This document shows, piece by piece, positions 22,342-33,227 of a stretch of 64,000 nucleotides of DNA (position 1 is the first letter of the stretch; each line of letters opens with the position of its first letter). The translations under genes were made by a program, and so were the position numbers. The stretch is from Macrolepiota albuminosa. Taxonomy: Eukaryota > Basidiomycota > Agaricomycetes > Agaricales > Agaricaceae. The stretch is taken from NCBI GenBank assembly GCA_027475525.1, contig JAMWFC010000033.1, forward strand, positions 124,001 to 188,000, read 5' to 3'. The notes below the pieces were generated by a model. It had not been told where the DNA came from. It was given only the letters and a program-made list of their open reading frames with translations, and did not search any database.

Positions 22342-24637
22342 ATGTCAGAAACCCGCCCTCAAGTTAAGAGGTTGCTTCAAGTCCGACGGATGAAAAGAAA
22401 GCGCGAGCACAACAGCGCCGAGCCCGTCGCCGTGAAGGCAACGAAGTTATTCCTAGAGCAGAGTGTGAAGCTCAAGCCCAACGCAATGAAAACCAACAAG
22501 TCCCTGGACACAGTTTCAGTGAACGGCTCACCTCAGTCAACCAGAACGCTGCAGACGGGCACTCGCGTTTACAGCAAGACGAAAATGACGGATCACTGTC
22601 CCCACGATCCATCGACAAACTCACTGACGAATATATCAAGTCGGTGGAAACCAAAACGCTCAGATCACCTGGTAAAAAGGCAGACAGCGGCGGTGAAGAC
22701 GGGCAACAAGATTCCGACTCTTCTAGCGAGGACGAGCCCGAACAGAAGCGAAGAAAATTTGATGAGCGCAAGCTTCTATGGTTCGAACAGGAGAAACGAG
22801 CCCGGGAGCAAGGGGATCCCAGATGCAGTCGAAACAGAGAACTTCTCAGACATTACATGCTCAACGCAAGTGAAGTCAAAAGAAGTATCCTCACCTCCCA
22901 TACTGCCCCATCTGATTTTCCCTCATCCGAGTGGGATATACTCCTCCGAGGAGAGGCAGGCTGCTTCGACTCGATATATGGCAGTGTCGGATATTCGGGA
23001 GCTCCTCGGGAAAATAGAGGACGTATCGGACAGCGTGAGATTGTCTTTGGAGTCAGCGCTCCATCTAGAAAGGTCTAAACCAGTGGCCAATGGCTCGTGG
23101 CAGCCAACATATACGCGAAAGCCCTCCGTTTTGCTTTCGCAGACAGGGATCTCGAATTCCAAGCCTACGTCGGTCAGATCCTCAACCTTTTTGCGGCCAA
23201 ACATGAAAGTGCCTACGACAAAGTGGTTAGAACAAGAGTGGGAGGAGGAATCAGAATTTTGCTTATAGACCAGAACGAGTTCATCGATCTCAGGGACTCA
23301 ACCCTTAATGTCGATGGCATCGACTATGGCGCAAGAAGGCTTGCCGGACCAGGGACAGCCAGAGGCTCCCAGGGAGCAACAGGAAAAGGAACTCCGTGCC
23401 GTAGATGGAATAGTCCGAGAGGGTGTCTTCGATTCAGGCAACTGTTTTTGGGCGCACCAACAGAGGGTGTGGAGGACAGCATCCCAGATTTGAGTGCCCG
23501 GAGACGCGAAAGAATTGAAGCTATTAGAGACGATAAGCCAAAATATCTCCGTTTCCACTATTTCGACTATAACGATGATTCCTCCCTGACAACAGCAGCC
23601 TGGTCGGAAACCGCAAAGCCATTGCCACTGCCACCTGATAATGAATGTAATAATCCGAGATCTATTCAAACTCTGGAAGATCACTCTGACCTCTTCAAGA
23701 TTGTGACACCCATAAACGTTGACATTTTCGAACAACTATTAGACACACAACCGAATCGAGCCTTTGTAGAGTCAGTTTGTCGAAGCTTACGAGAAGGTTT
23801 CTGGCCCTTTGCGGACACGCACGTCGTACCCTTCAATATGTGATATGTCTGGGGCGCCTCCGGAAGACGTTGCTGAAGCAGACTTCCTGAGAACTCAACG
23901 TGACATCGAAGTTGAAAAGGGCCGGTTTTCCCTTTCCTTTGGCAAAACTCTGTATCCCTCAATGACTATTTATGCGGAACTCGGACTTCCGATTGGTAAC
24001 GGATTTGACAGCGGGGGAATATTCATTGAATTCTATGTCCCCTCTCAATCTATTGCAGGGTTTTCTCTCGACAACCTAAACCATTTGGGTCACCTTTTAT
24101 TAAGAATACGAGAATTTTCAAGTCGGCGACTGATTCTGTGGAAGTCAGACGTCGCCGAGGCCTATCGATTGATTCTGATGAGTAAATGGTGGCAGATGAA
24201 ACAAATAGTTACCATCGATGGAGAGCGATATGTGGATCGGTGTAACTGTTTTGGAGGCAGGGCCTCTGTATTGCTGGGGTGCCGTCAACAGTTTAATAAC
24301 CTGGATTGCCGAAAATGTCAGGTACGTCCGACGTCCCTTTGTGTTCAATGAAGACACCTTTGGGGTTAGTGACGAGGACGACTTTACCTACTATCACCCA
24401 TATGAAAGGGAGGTGCCGACCGACCAGTTTCGGCTGTTACAGCTCTGGGATAATATTGGGATCCCGCACAAGAGTAAAAAACAAATTTCAGGCATATCTT
24501 TAGTGACCATCGGAATCTTGGTTGATCCTAATGAAATGACTATGACGCTAGCTGATAAGGCTAAATCAGACCTCATAGAGGAGATGAAAAGATTCGCTGA
24601 GTCACCACGAGGCAAGTCAAAATATGCGAACGTATAA
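22342..24637 (+). mobile_element. Decayed DIRS-like YR retroelement relic (Gag and RT parts)
   Basis: Frames 22644-23078 and 23097-23400 hold Gag-like sequence (FDERKLLWFE, NRELLRHYMLNASEVKRSIL, DIYAKALRFAF-type helix, CRRWNSPRGC zinc remnant). Frames 23550-24637 hold RT sequence: LFKIVTPINVDIFEQLL, LRREGFWPFA-type helix, LWKSDVAEAYRLI (RT motif A), then LLQLWDNIGIPHKSKKQ and ITLVTIGILVDPNEM-type strands. The pieces are in at least four different frames and the RNase H and YR parts are missing. The class call rests on remembered family patterns, which are quite specific for basidiomycete DIRS-type elements. Confidence 0.7.
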
Positions 24638-24771
24638 AGACGTGTAACTAGTCATAGACCTCTGGCCGATTAAGCTATTGCAGTCACAGACAGTGCGGAA
24701 TTCGCCTACACGGATACCTTCTGTTAGATGCAATAACGTAAGATCATCGTTATATCCAAACACATATCCCG

Positions 24772-26058
24772 TCAATCGATCAAGTATAAGGTCGCGACAA
24801 AGGTACGAATCGATAGCAATTTCGATCGCTTCGTAAATATGCGAGTTACGAGTATGGTGTGCACAGACAGGATCCATATCTTTAATATTCGAAGGTACTC
24901 ATTGTGAAAACTTTTGGAGGAACTTATGTGAATCTTCTTGCAACTCTTCACGCGAGGGAACATGAACCCGCTTAGAGGCCAGCCCTTAGCCAGAGCGGCA
25001 TTTTCCTCCATTTCAGAGGCATCATTATCGTGCTTAGGCACCGAAACCTCATTCCCCGAATCATCACTGTTGTCCTCTCTATGGTAACTCTCTTTATCCT
25101 GATCCCACACATGGTCCTCCCGACCTGGATAGGCATACATCATAGGATCCTAGTCTCGAGTAATCCATGAAGGATACCTGGCAAAGCCGCCTTGTCGTGG
25201 ACAAGTACTGACATTATAATCAATCAGACCTGTGACGTGGCCCTCATCATCGACAAAAATATTTTGGTAGCATAGACAACACGAATGGAGGGCCATCGAG
25301 TGATGGATCAAGCAAACCCTCTGCGAAAAGGCCTAACAACGACAAGCAAGATTGCTGACGCTCTTCAGACACCGCAGAGCTCCGCTTGCAATGCTGTCGA
25401 ACATACATGCATGTACAGTGCTATACGGACCCTTCAAAATTATAATTTCTTCGTCCGAGATCTCACCCATGCTAGGAAGCAGAGGACCCACGACGAGAGA
25501 ATCAGTCTTTGGGTCATAATCAAGACACCCAATAAGTGGGAATTCAAGATCCCGAAGCTGGATCATGCATGAAACGAGAGAATGGAAGATGGTTTTGCGC
25601 CGTTCCTCCGTAAACTACTTCGGATCGAACCACAACCTTAGAAAGTTGGGTGCCCTCAACACGGTCAAAAATCATATACGGTCGGCCAAAGGCATTATTG
25701 TCATCGAGGGAGAAGTCGTGAATGAGAGGTATAGGGATGTTTGTGCGACTCTGGATGAGTTTCATGGTAATGATGTCCGACCGCAAACGTCTTTCCAACC
25801 AAGGGTTCCATTCGGCTGTAGGGGTACGAAATACCCAGTGAACGTCATCTTCGAAGTCGACAAACCAGACCACATTGTAAGAACCAGCTTTGAGAAGGGA
25901 ATTGACTGTGCACGCCGCATTAATCATGGTGGCGCGTTTGCGGACAGCTGTTGCTAGGGACGCAATCGAGTTTAAATCGACCTGTTCAACAAAAGAGGGG
26001 TGGAGGAAGTTTCTGATGCACTTGAGAGTGGGTCACGAGTCAGGTGAATGTCTGACAT
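24772..26058 (-). pseudogene. APH-family (aminoglycoside phosphotransferase-like) kinase pseudogene
   Basis: Starting at ATG 26058 (MSDIHLTRDPLSS), the minus strand carries the fungal APH-like order: GSYNVVWFVDFEDDVHWVFR (nucleotide-binding strands), PIPLIHDFS, then ERRKTIFHSLVSCMIQLRD with FPLIGCLDYD, and finally IFVDDEGHVTGLIDY with CPRQGGFARYPSWITRD. Joining these needs at least two frame changes (near 26000 and 25660). There are two in-frame TAG codons where related proteins have Trp (near 25620 and 25150). The usual HPD catalytic loop before IFVDDEG is also not recognisable. Such kinases are common in fungi, with unknown substrates. This copy is dead. Confidence 0.8.
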
Positions 26059-26129
26059 GAAGGGAGTCAAAGAGGAATAGAGATAAGGCAAGGGTAAGGG
26101 GGAAGATAGGATAAGGCAAGAGCTTGTAT

Positions 26130-26323
26130 CACTGCTGGCACTGAAAGATGGTTTCATTGGGAAAAAAAACATGTTATACATTTCCAAAGTACCAATTTCA
26201 GATAGAAAAAGGCACTTTGCTTTGTTTAAAAACTTTTTCTTTCAGAAATTGGCACATGGGAAATGGTATAACATGTTTCTTTTTCACTTTTTTCAATGGA
26301 AATACCTTTCAGCACCAGCAGTG
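26130..26323. mobile_element. MITE family B, 194 bp, with TAT target duplication
   Basis: Ends CACTGCTGGCACTGAAAG and its mirror CTTTCAGCACCAGCAGTG form long terminal inverted repeats that continue inward. TAT flanks both ends (26127-26129 and 26324-26326). No coding capacity. A second full copy is at 29957-30150, and partial copies lie at 28050-28128 and 32697-32772. Confidence 0.87.
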
Positions 26324-28049
26324 TATGAATATGTACCATGCAATCAACCAATTTCCATGCTCCATGTTGGTCAGCTGATATCTTCCCATCTCTGATTTCT
26401 TGGTATGGTATTTTACAATAATGTTTTAAGGGCGCCCTCTGGCCGCATTGCCCGCTACTTTTGAGAGGACGACACGCTTAGCAATGAATCCCATTTTTAT
26501 ACGACCAGTGTCACATGCAAGGATCCACAAAGAATCAAATCAGGAAACACGATGGGAAATAGTCAAATAGAGGCAGTGATTTACTTGTATAATCAATGAC
26601 TTTTTCCAGAAAATTGATGAGTAATGAACAGCTGTGTGGAAGACAATCAAGTCCCAATGCCTTGCATAATGAACAAATCTCAACTATAAATGTCGTTTCT
26701 TTGCAGGCATGAAAAAGAACGGATTCAAGCAAATCAAGCTTTAAACAATGCGGGTCTGCCAACACAAAACTTGATGGACATTCAGAACCAGAGAACACAG
26801 CACAAAGGCCGTTTCAAAGATGATGTATCAATAGATTCTGTGGATCAACAACAGTTCCTTGCTTTGACAAGCCATGAGACACATGTGATTTATACAAGAC
26901 ATCAAAAGAAAAGGGGAGAATGCAAATGTGTGGCTGTCATTGACAGAAAATATAGTATTCATAATTTCTGATATAAAAGAGATATTTGATGTCGAAGTAG
27001 ATCATGAAGAGCAAAGTGCTGGACTGACAATAGATGATGGATGGGGAGAGCAGAGGATGGAACCTAAAAAACCAGATTAAGGCAGGATCGACAATAAAAT
27101 GAGAACAAACCATTCACGTGAGACAGGCTATCTGATTGAGGAGGAACCAGAAACAAAACTTCCCCAACTGAAGAGGATAGCCAAAGGAAATAGAATGTTC
27201 ACAGTACTGTGCAAACTAATCAAGGCCTAAGAAAACAAAAGAACCATCAGGCACGATACAAGACATAAAAGAGATGTCTGAGGATGGTATGAGATTACAA
27301 GCAACACAGTCTGCACATTAGGCAGAAATGACCCCTGAGCAAGCAAGATGGCTGAAGGAACACTGCTGCAATTGGTTGATGAATTGAAGACAACAGGGAC
27401 AGCAGAGGACTCCAACAAAACACTCATGAGAAAAAGTAAGAAAGGAAAGAAAGAGAAAGCAAAAAAACCCTATCAATCAATGTACCAAGGCATAAATAGA
27501 GTAAATGAAACAAGATGACCTGAACCAAAACCAAGGAAAAGGGCTGATGTAATTAACACAAGATTGGGAAACATTGAAAACCCAATTGATCAAAACTGAT
27601 TGATAAGACAATGTCAAATAGGAAGAAGTAGTGAAAAATGAGAGGAACAAGGTCAAAAAACTAATGGGCCGTGAGAGAAACAACACATGATGAAAAGTCA
27701 GACCTGAAAATTTTGTCATTATCATTTGCACACTATAGACCCACTACTAAAGTAGCAGGAATGAAATATTGTCATATTTTTTTATAAAAAGAGGAAATCT
27801 ATAGTTTATGGATGACTCCTGGGAATTGATTTGATTAAGGCTTAAAAATTGTTTGTAGAAAAACCGAGTCATTTAAAGCTTTTGGACTTTTAAAATGTTT
27901 AAAAAATTGATAATTCAGCTATCTTCAATTCGGAAATTCACTCATATAAACATCCTCATAAGGCATGGTTTCTATCAATTTTTCTTGAGATTGTGTCAGG
28001 CCACAAATTTGGTCAATAAAGTTGGTTGATCTACAGTTGTGGACAATAA
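26324..28049. other. AT-rich region without confident genes
   Basis: Contains one 93-codon frame (26690-26971) with no recognised domain. After 27000 the plus strand is purine-rich (A-runs, GAGAA, AAAA) with many stops. It resembles old decayed repeat sequence, but I cannot assign it. Confidence 0.4.
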
Positions 28050-28128
28050 AATAAAAAAACCAAAGAAATGGTATGACACATTTATTTGTCACTTTTTCTG
28101 GTGGAAACAGGTTTTGGCACCAGCAGTG
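28050..28128. mobile_element. Partial MITE family B (right half)
   Basis: The sequence from GGTATGACACATTTATTTGTC to GGCACCAGCAGTG matches the right half of family B (30092-30150). Its end overlaps the left end of the family A copy that follows. Confidence 0.6.
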
Positions 28129-28482
28129 GGTGCAGGAAATGATATTATGTGGCAAAACAATGTAAAAAATAATCCAATTAATTTCAGAATTTTATTTGAA
28201 TATTTCTGTCAAAACTATAGAAAAAATTGTCACCAAATTTTCAATGGTACTTGGTCTGATGCTCCCAAATGTTTTGGAGAGGACTATATTGGTCATTCTT
28301 GAGTCTAAGAACCAGAGCAAGCCTCCCATGGCAATTTCCTCTCTTATATCTTTAAGATGAGTCAAGATATTTTTTGTATAGTTTTGACAGAAATATTCAA
28401 ATAAAATTCTGAAATTGTTTGGATTGTTTTTACTGTGTTTTTACATTGTTTTGCAAAGGAATATCATTCCCTGTATCCAGTG
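28124..28482. mobile_element. MITE family A, diverged copy
   Basis: The inverted ends (CAGTGGGTGCAGGAAATGAT and its mirror near 28482) and inner sequences match the copy at 16675-17037. The 3-bp flanks CAG and CAT do not match, so the edges have been altered or overlap the neighbouring family B relic. Confidence 0.75.
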
Positions 28483-28699
28483 CATGTACAATGCTGTGCA
28501 GAGAAGAATGTGAGGTTTTTTTCTTCCTGGGGAAAGGTCTTCAGAAAAACGAGCCATGTGATGAAACAGGGTCAGTTGACGTATTCATGTCTCAGTGCTT
28601 TGTTCTATTTTTAATGTGGGAAGAGTAAAACGGGATTTGCCTATTCGGCTATATATACGCGGCCTCCGTGGTCAGGGTCAATTGATCAAATCCCACATC

Positions 28700-29540
28700 A
28701 TGGCTGCCAGGTCCGCCCACGAGTGGACGAAGAAAGATTTAGCCACGTACAATATTCGTGTTGTGGAAGAGCCCGCCGAGGTGTTCTTTGGCCGACAACT
28801 TCCCGACGTAAATGAGTCGGATATCGATCCGGATATATTCATCCCGTTCGACGTGGATGGATTCGTCACCAGGCGCCCTAGTAATTACCAAGCTCGATCC
28901 TTTTTGCGTTATTTATCCATGGCGGAAGAGGAGTCCCGTATGTTCCTTTCGTTTTTGAGCATTATCTGATACTTACTGATCTTGGTTCCATGTAGCCGAG
29001 ACGTTCGTTAATCATTATGCACAAGACCTTCTAAAAGTTCTCAAACTCGATGTTAAAGCCGATGTTATGGTGACGGCACATATTCCGCTCGGGTTTGTGA
29101 CTTGTGGCGACACCCGTCAGGCGCGGGGTGATGTGTGCCTACAATCTCTTCGCGGCATGATCTATCTCCTTGTTCAGGAGGGAAAACCCATCTACCCTAG
29201 TGACGACATTCAGGCTCAGCTTATTGCTAAGGCTATCGCGGCCGTTGTATGCAATAATTTCCGGCGAAGCTTGATGAGGTTACCCTACAAGGATTTGACT
29301 ATGCCCGCGATCATGTTGATTGGAACGAACATGGTTTTCTACAAGATCCCCGTGAGCAGGGATCTTGTTCGCGCGGTGGAGGCGGGAACGTATCCGGAGC
29401 AGGAGACTGTCGTGAAGAAGTGTACGCCTGTTGTTAGCTTTCGGTCGATGAAAGATGTTGCAATTCGGAGGCTCGTTATTCAGCATTGCCTACTTCTTCG
29501 CGATGTTGTGAGGGATCTCATGTACGATGTTACCACTTAA
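28700..29540 (+). CDS. Putative PD-(D/E)XK-type nuclease-like fungal protein, copy 1
   Basis: Exons 28700-28937 and 28996-29540 (58-bp intron GTATGT...TGTAG) give 260 residues. The start ATG follows a TATATATA box near 28650. The core D125...E141-G-K143 (GDVCLQSLRGMIYLLVQEGK), then AQLIAKAIAAV and a C-terminal helix, match a family expanded in Agaricomycetes. D-(x~15)-E-x-K plus the following helix suggests a PD-(D/E)XK fold, which is an inference. The paralogue at 31549-32431 lies inverted about 2 kb away and has EDK where this copy has EGK; the Glu and Lys are kept. Role unknown. Confidence 0.65.
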
Positions 29541-29956
29541 TTTTGCAGTACACAGACTTGTTTATCGTAAGATCGTTATCTTTGAATCTCAGTGAAAATC
29601 GCGTCGGGCGAGAACGAGCTGAATCGTGCCAAATATCTATTAATCGAGCGCAATCGTGCCGAATCGTGAGATTAACTTTACCACTGCTTCCGTCAACCAA
29701 CCAACCGACATTTTCAACCTTACTCTCTGTCGACTATGTTAATGAACGTCATCGATTCATCGACCTACCTGCAGCTGGCTATTTTAACGTTGATCGAGTT
29801 AGTCACGCGTTCAACATGTACTCACTAAATACATTCACTGTGCCCTTGCATCGCGCTCGACGTACAGCATCTAAGCTCTTCCTTCAGCTGGTCTCCTGCT
29901 AGCTGGTGTACTGCAGCAGGATATGGATCCTGCTGGCCCGAAAAAACAATACTTCT
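29541..29956. other. 3' flank, no gene seen
   Basis: Contains a 19-bp near-repeat of the words GAACGAGCTGAATCGTGCC and GAGCGCAATCGTGCCGAATC near 29610-29665. No supported gene. Confidence 0.4.
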
Positions 29957-30150
29957 CACTTCTGGTGTCAGAACCTGTTTCCACCAGAAAAAGTGACAAT
30001 GAAATGTGTCTTTGACAACTTTTTGCTTTAGAAAAAGGCACTTTTCCATTGCCTCAAACGTTTTTCCCTTGGAAATATGTATGTTGGAAATGGCATGACA
30101 CACTTCTTTGTCACTTTCTCTAATGGAAACAGGTCCTGGCACCAGCAGTG
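29957..30150. mobile_element. MITE family B, 194 bp, with TCT target duplication
   Basis: Ends CACTTCTGGTGTCAGAACC and mirrored GGTCCTGGCACCAGCAGTG. TCT is directly repeated at 29954-29956 and 30151-30153. Exactly the same length as the copy at 26130-26323, though the interiors differ. Confidence 0.87.
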
Positions 30151-30460
30151 TCTGAAGTTGTGAAGAATTTGCAAAACTCGACGTGAAGTATTGAGATCGG
30201 CATTCTATTGTAATCTAGTTACAAACTACGATTTCTCCTTATACGTCATGCATGACAGAACCTTAACAGTCCGACTAGATATAAGTTGTCCAAATGATTT
30301 CAATTACTTACGGACTTATTTTGCTCTATTTTCGCAAATAAAAAATGTGGTCTTGTTCTGTGGTTGTCTGGGTCGAAGACTGTACGGGCTTGCATCTAGC
30401 AGTTTTCATGATGACTAAATCTCCAATTCCTCTCCTAATACATGATACTACATGTTAGAT
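30151..30460. other. No gene recognised
   Basis: Short open frames only (longest 75 codons at 30191-30418). No motifs seen. Confidence 0.4.
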
Positions 30461-30743
30461 AGACGACGTGTAAGTAATTATGTCTAGGTATTGTATTAGT
30501 GTCATTGCATGGATGTTGCTCTACGAGACGACGCACCCTCAGAACACGTAAACGGAACTAAGGGTGCAGTATCTACGAGTGTCTCTATAAGTATGTGAGT
30601 TCAACAAAGCAGTCTTTTGGCCATGCTGGCCCTGACAATGTGTCCGTGGTACCCTTTCACATTGTCACATCAATCACGGTCTAGGTATATACAATAAAGT
30701 TCCGTTTACGTGTTCTGAGGACATAATTACTTACACGTCGTCT
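30461..30743. repeat. Inverted-repeat unit with 24-bp perfect ends
   Basis: AGACGACGTGTAAGTAATTA at 30461 and the following four bases are perfectly mirrored at 30720-30743. A second inverted pair, built on CTCAGAACACGTAAACGGAACT, lies inside (about 30537-30558 and 30697-30718). The unit has no coding frame. It could be a MITE or a rearranged LTR remnant; I saw no clear target duplication. Confidence 0.7.
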
Positions 30744-31548
30744 GTCTAGGTGTTGGTCACACCGCTGAACCTGCTGCTATCGATATACGTTCCAACACTG
30801 CACTGCCAAACACAGGAAGTTTGCAACTTATTGGAGCTCACTTGTTGCATCAGGGAGAGCAAGGTAGGCCTTTTGTTCAATTGCAATATCCAAACTGACA
30901 TGAAAATATACATGTCAGGTTTATGATACTTGTGCAAAAATTGTGAGTACAAGCTTTGTGTCTTTTGTCTTGGTCTAATGCAACCGTCAATTCAGCATCC
31001 CGCAGCAATTCTGAATTAGTAGCGAGCATATCAATGGACTTGTTTGTGTTACATCCAATTCAATGTTGTGCACTCTGGAAATTAAAATCCACAATCAATT
31101 CACTGACCTCCGTACGTTCACAGAACTCTCACGGAGTATTTTCGGTCATCTTTGACATGATTTTACGTATAGCTTCTGCTTCTTTGTTTCGGACTTGGTC
31201 ATTTTGAGGAGAAATTGGACGATGCGCGGTAGATTGGTACAAGTGTACAATAGATGTATTCAAGCTAAATCGAGGGACATAGAAATCTAGCGTAGTCGAA
31301 CAATTGACAATTTCGACCTGCCCCGCTTGTAGCCACTCGATAGGAGTCTGAAAAATCGGGAGGATCCAGGTGGAAACAAGTTCTGATTGGCAGTCGATTT
31401 GTCTTGAGGTTCCTTGTTTAGTTCATACCGACTTTTCACTGGGTTTACATAAATCGAACATTGTTCCAGGTTTGTAGGCCTAGATACAATAGTCGTAGCG
31501 GATAAGTCTGTGTACACTATAAAAATATGTAATCAACCACCTGAAGAA
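30744..31548. other. No gene recognised
   Basis: Frames are short and without motifs (for example 30956-31207 plus, 31287-31517 minus). Confidence 0.4.
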
Positions 31549-32431
31549 TTAAGTGAGGACATCGCGCATGAAGTCCCTCACAACCTCGCGAAAAGGTAGG
31601 GAATGCTGAATAATGACCCTCCGAGTCTCAACACCTTTCATCGAGCAAAAGTTGGCGACAGGCGTACACTTCCTCACGACAGTCTCCTGCTCCGGATACG
31701 TTCCCGCCCCCACCGCGCGAATAAGATTCTCGCTCACGGGGACCCTGTAGAAGACCATGTTCGTACCAACCATCGTGATCGCGGGCATAGTCAAAACCTT
31801 GTCGGCTAACCCCATCGCGGTTCGTTTCTTCTTATTACGGTAAACAGCAGCGATAGCCTCAGCAATAAGCTGAGGCTCAGGGCCACAACCCTCCATGCCA
31901 CCGTGGGCTGATTTGTCCTCTTGAACTAAGAAAAATATTGCGCCCTTCTCAGTTATTAGGGACACATCAGGCTGCGCCTGACATTTGCGCCCACATATCC
32001 ATAACTCAAGCGAGGGACGCGCCGCCACCACAACATCATTTCTTTGGTCATTTATAAGGTGTCTATCATCGAACCTCAATGCTTTTAAGAATTCTTGGGC
32101 GTAGAGGTCGACATAAGCTTCTTCTACATAGAACCAAGATCGATGAGCATTAGATGATACTAAAAAAAAGGAACATACCACGCATCTCTTCCGCTAGATA
32201 TATATAACCAAGAAAGGACAAGACTCGGTAGTCCATTGGTTGTCTGGTGAGGAATCCATCCGCGTCAAAGGGGATAAATAGATCAGGATCGACATTCAAG
32301 TCATTTATGTCGGGAAGTTGTCGGCCAAAGAACACCTCGGCAGGCTCTTCCACGACACGTATGTTGTACGCGCATAACTCGTTCCACCCCCACTGGTTGC
32401 CGGACTTGGCAGTTCGAATGAGGGTAGCCAT
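31549..32431 (-). CDS. Putative PD-(D/E)XK-type nuclease-like fungal protein, copy 2
   Basis: Exons 32431-32179 and 32123-31549 (55-bp intron) give 275 residues, colinear with the copy at 28700-29540. The N-terminal motif NIRVVEEPAEVFFGRQLPD is shared. The core is D137...E153-D-K155 (PDVSLITEKGAIFFLVQEDK), followed by EPQLIAEAIAAVYRNKKKR, the form I regard as the family consensus, so this copy looks better preserved. The C-terminal YPEQETVVRKCTPVANF is also shared. A TATATATATA box lies about 30-40 bp upstream of the ATG. The promoter stretch (to about 32520) is also similar to the other copy. Intracellular; no signal peptide or membrane segment seen. Confidence 0.7.
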
Positions 32432-33227
32432 GGATGGTGGGAGTTAATCGATTGACGGCCTATATATATACAGCCAATAGGCAAAATCCGTTTGATTCTT
32501 CCCACATTAAAAATAGAACAAAGCGCAGAGACATTAATACGTCAACAGCACGCACCCTCTGCTTGTCACTAGACTAGAGATGAGGAATGTACGGTGTGGC
32601 AGGACCGAGGAGCTTACTGTTAGCAACACCGTGAGCATTGACCAGTCTAAGGGCACGGACCAGCACAGGACAAAGCGCTCAGGGCACTGCTGAGGAACGT
32701 GTTTCCCTTGAAAAAAGTGACAAAGAAAGCTGTCACGCTACTTCTATGTCATTTTTTGATGGGAAATACATAAGCAACTTCTTGTAGTAAAAGTAAGGAA
32801 ATTCTATAACAACAAAATGAATTACCAGTCTTATTAACCGTTAATTCACCTGATGTTCAAAGATAGATGTAGACAGACAATATACATAGCTGTCTATGTT
32901 TGTAGTGAGAGATTGACATCGTGACAATGATAAGTGAATAATATTGACCTAGTCGATCATTGGTGATATCGGTCACACCTTGTTCTTTTCACTCATTGTC
33001 GTCTAGGCGCAATGACCATATGTGATTTGAACTATGCAGCAGTAGTCGACCAGGTGACCTCTCCTGTAGACGTCAATTAATGTCATCCTCTAATTCCCGT
33101 CTTCTTATGATCAGAACCAGGGAAAAGGGGAGGTTCTAAAGCGGTACGACTCTACTCAGTCTGTTCATGTCGATTCGTCTCGACTTTCTTTTGCAGGGCA
33201 AATCCATCCACGATCCAGGACAAGTTT
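32432..33227. other. Intergenic with MITE relic
   Basis: 32440-32520 is homologous to the promoter of the 28700 gene, inverted. 32697-32772 contains GTTTCCCTTGAAAAAAGTGAC mirrored imperfectly by GTCATTTTTTGATGGGAAATAC, like a decayed MITE family B. The rest is AT-rich. An acceptor at 33196 suggests that an upstream exon of the next gene may lie here. Confidence 0.5.

Noticed and set aside
26690..26971. 93-codon frame in the AT-rich region
   Set aside because: No domain, low-quality context and stop-rich surroundings; not enough to support a gene.
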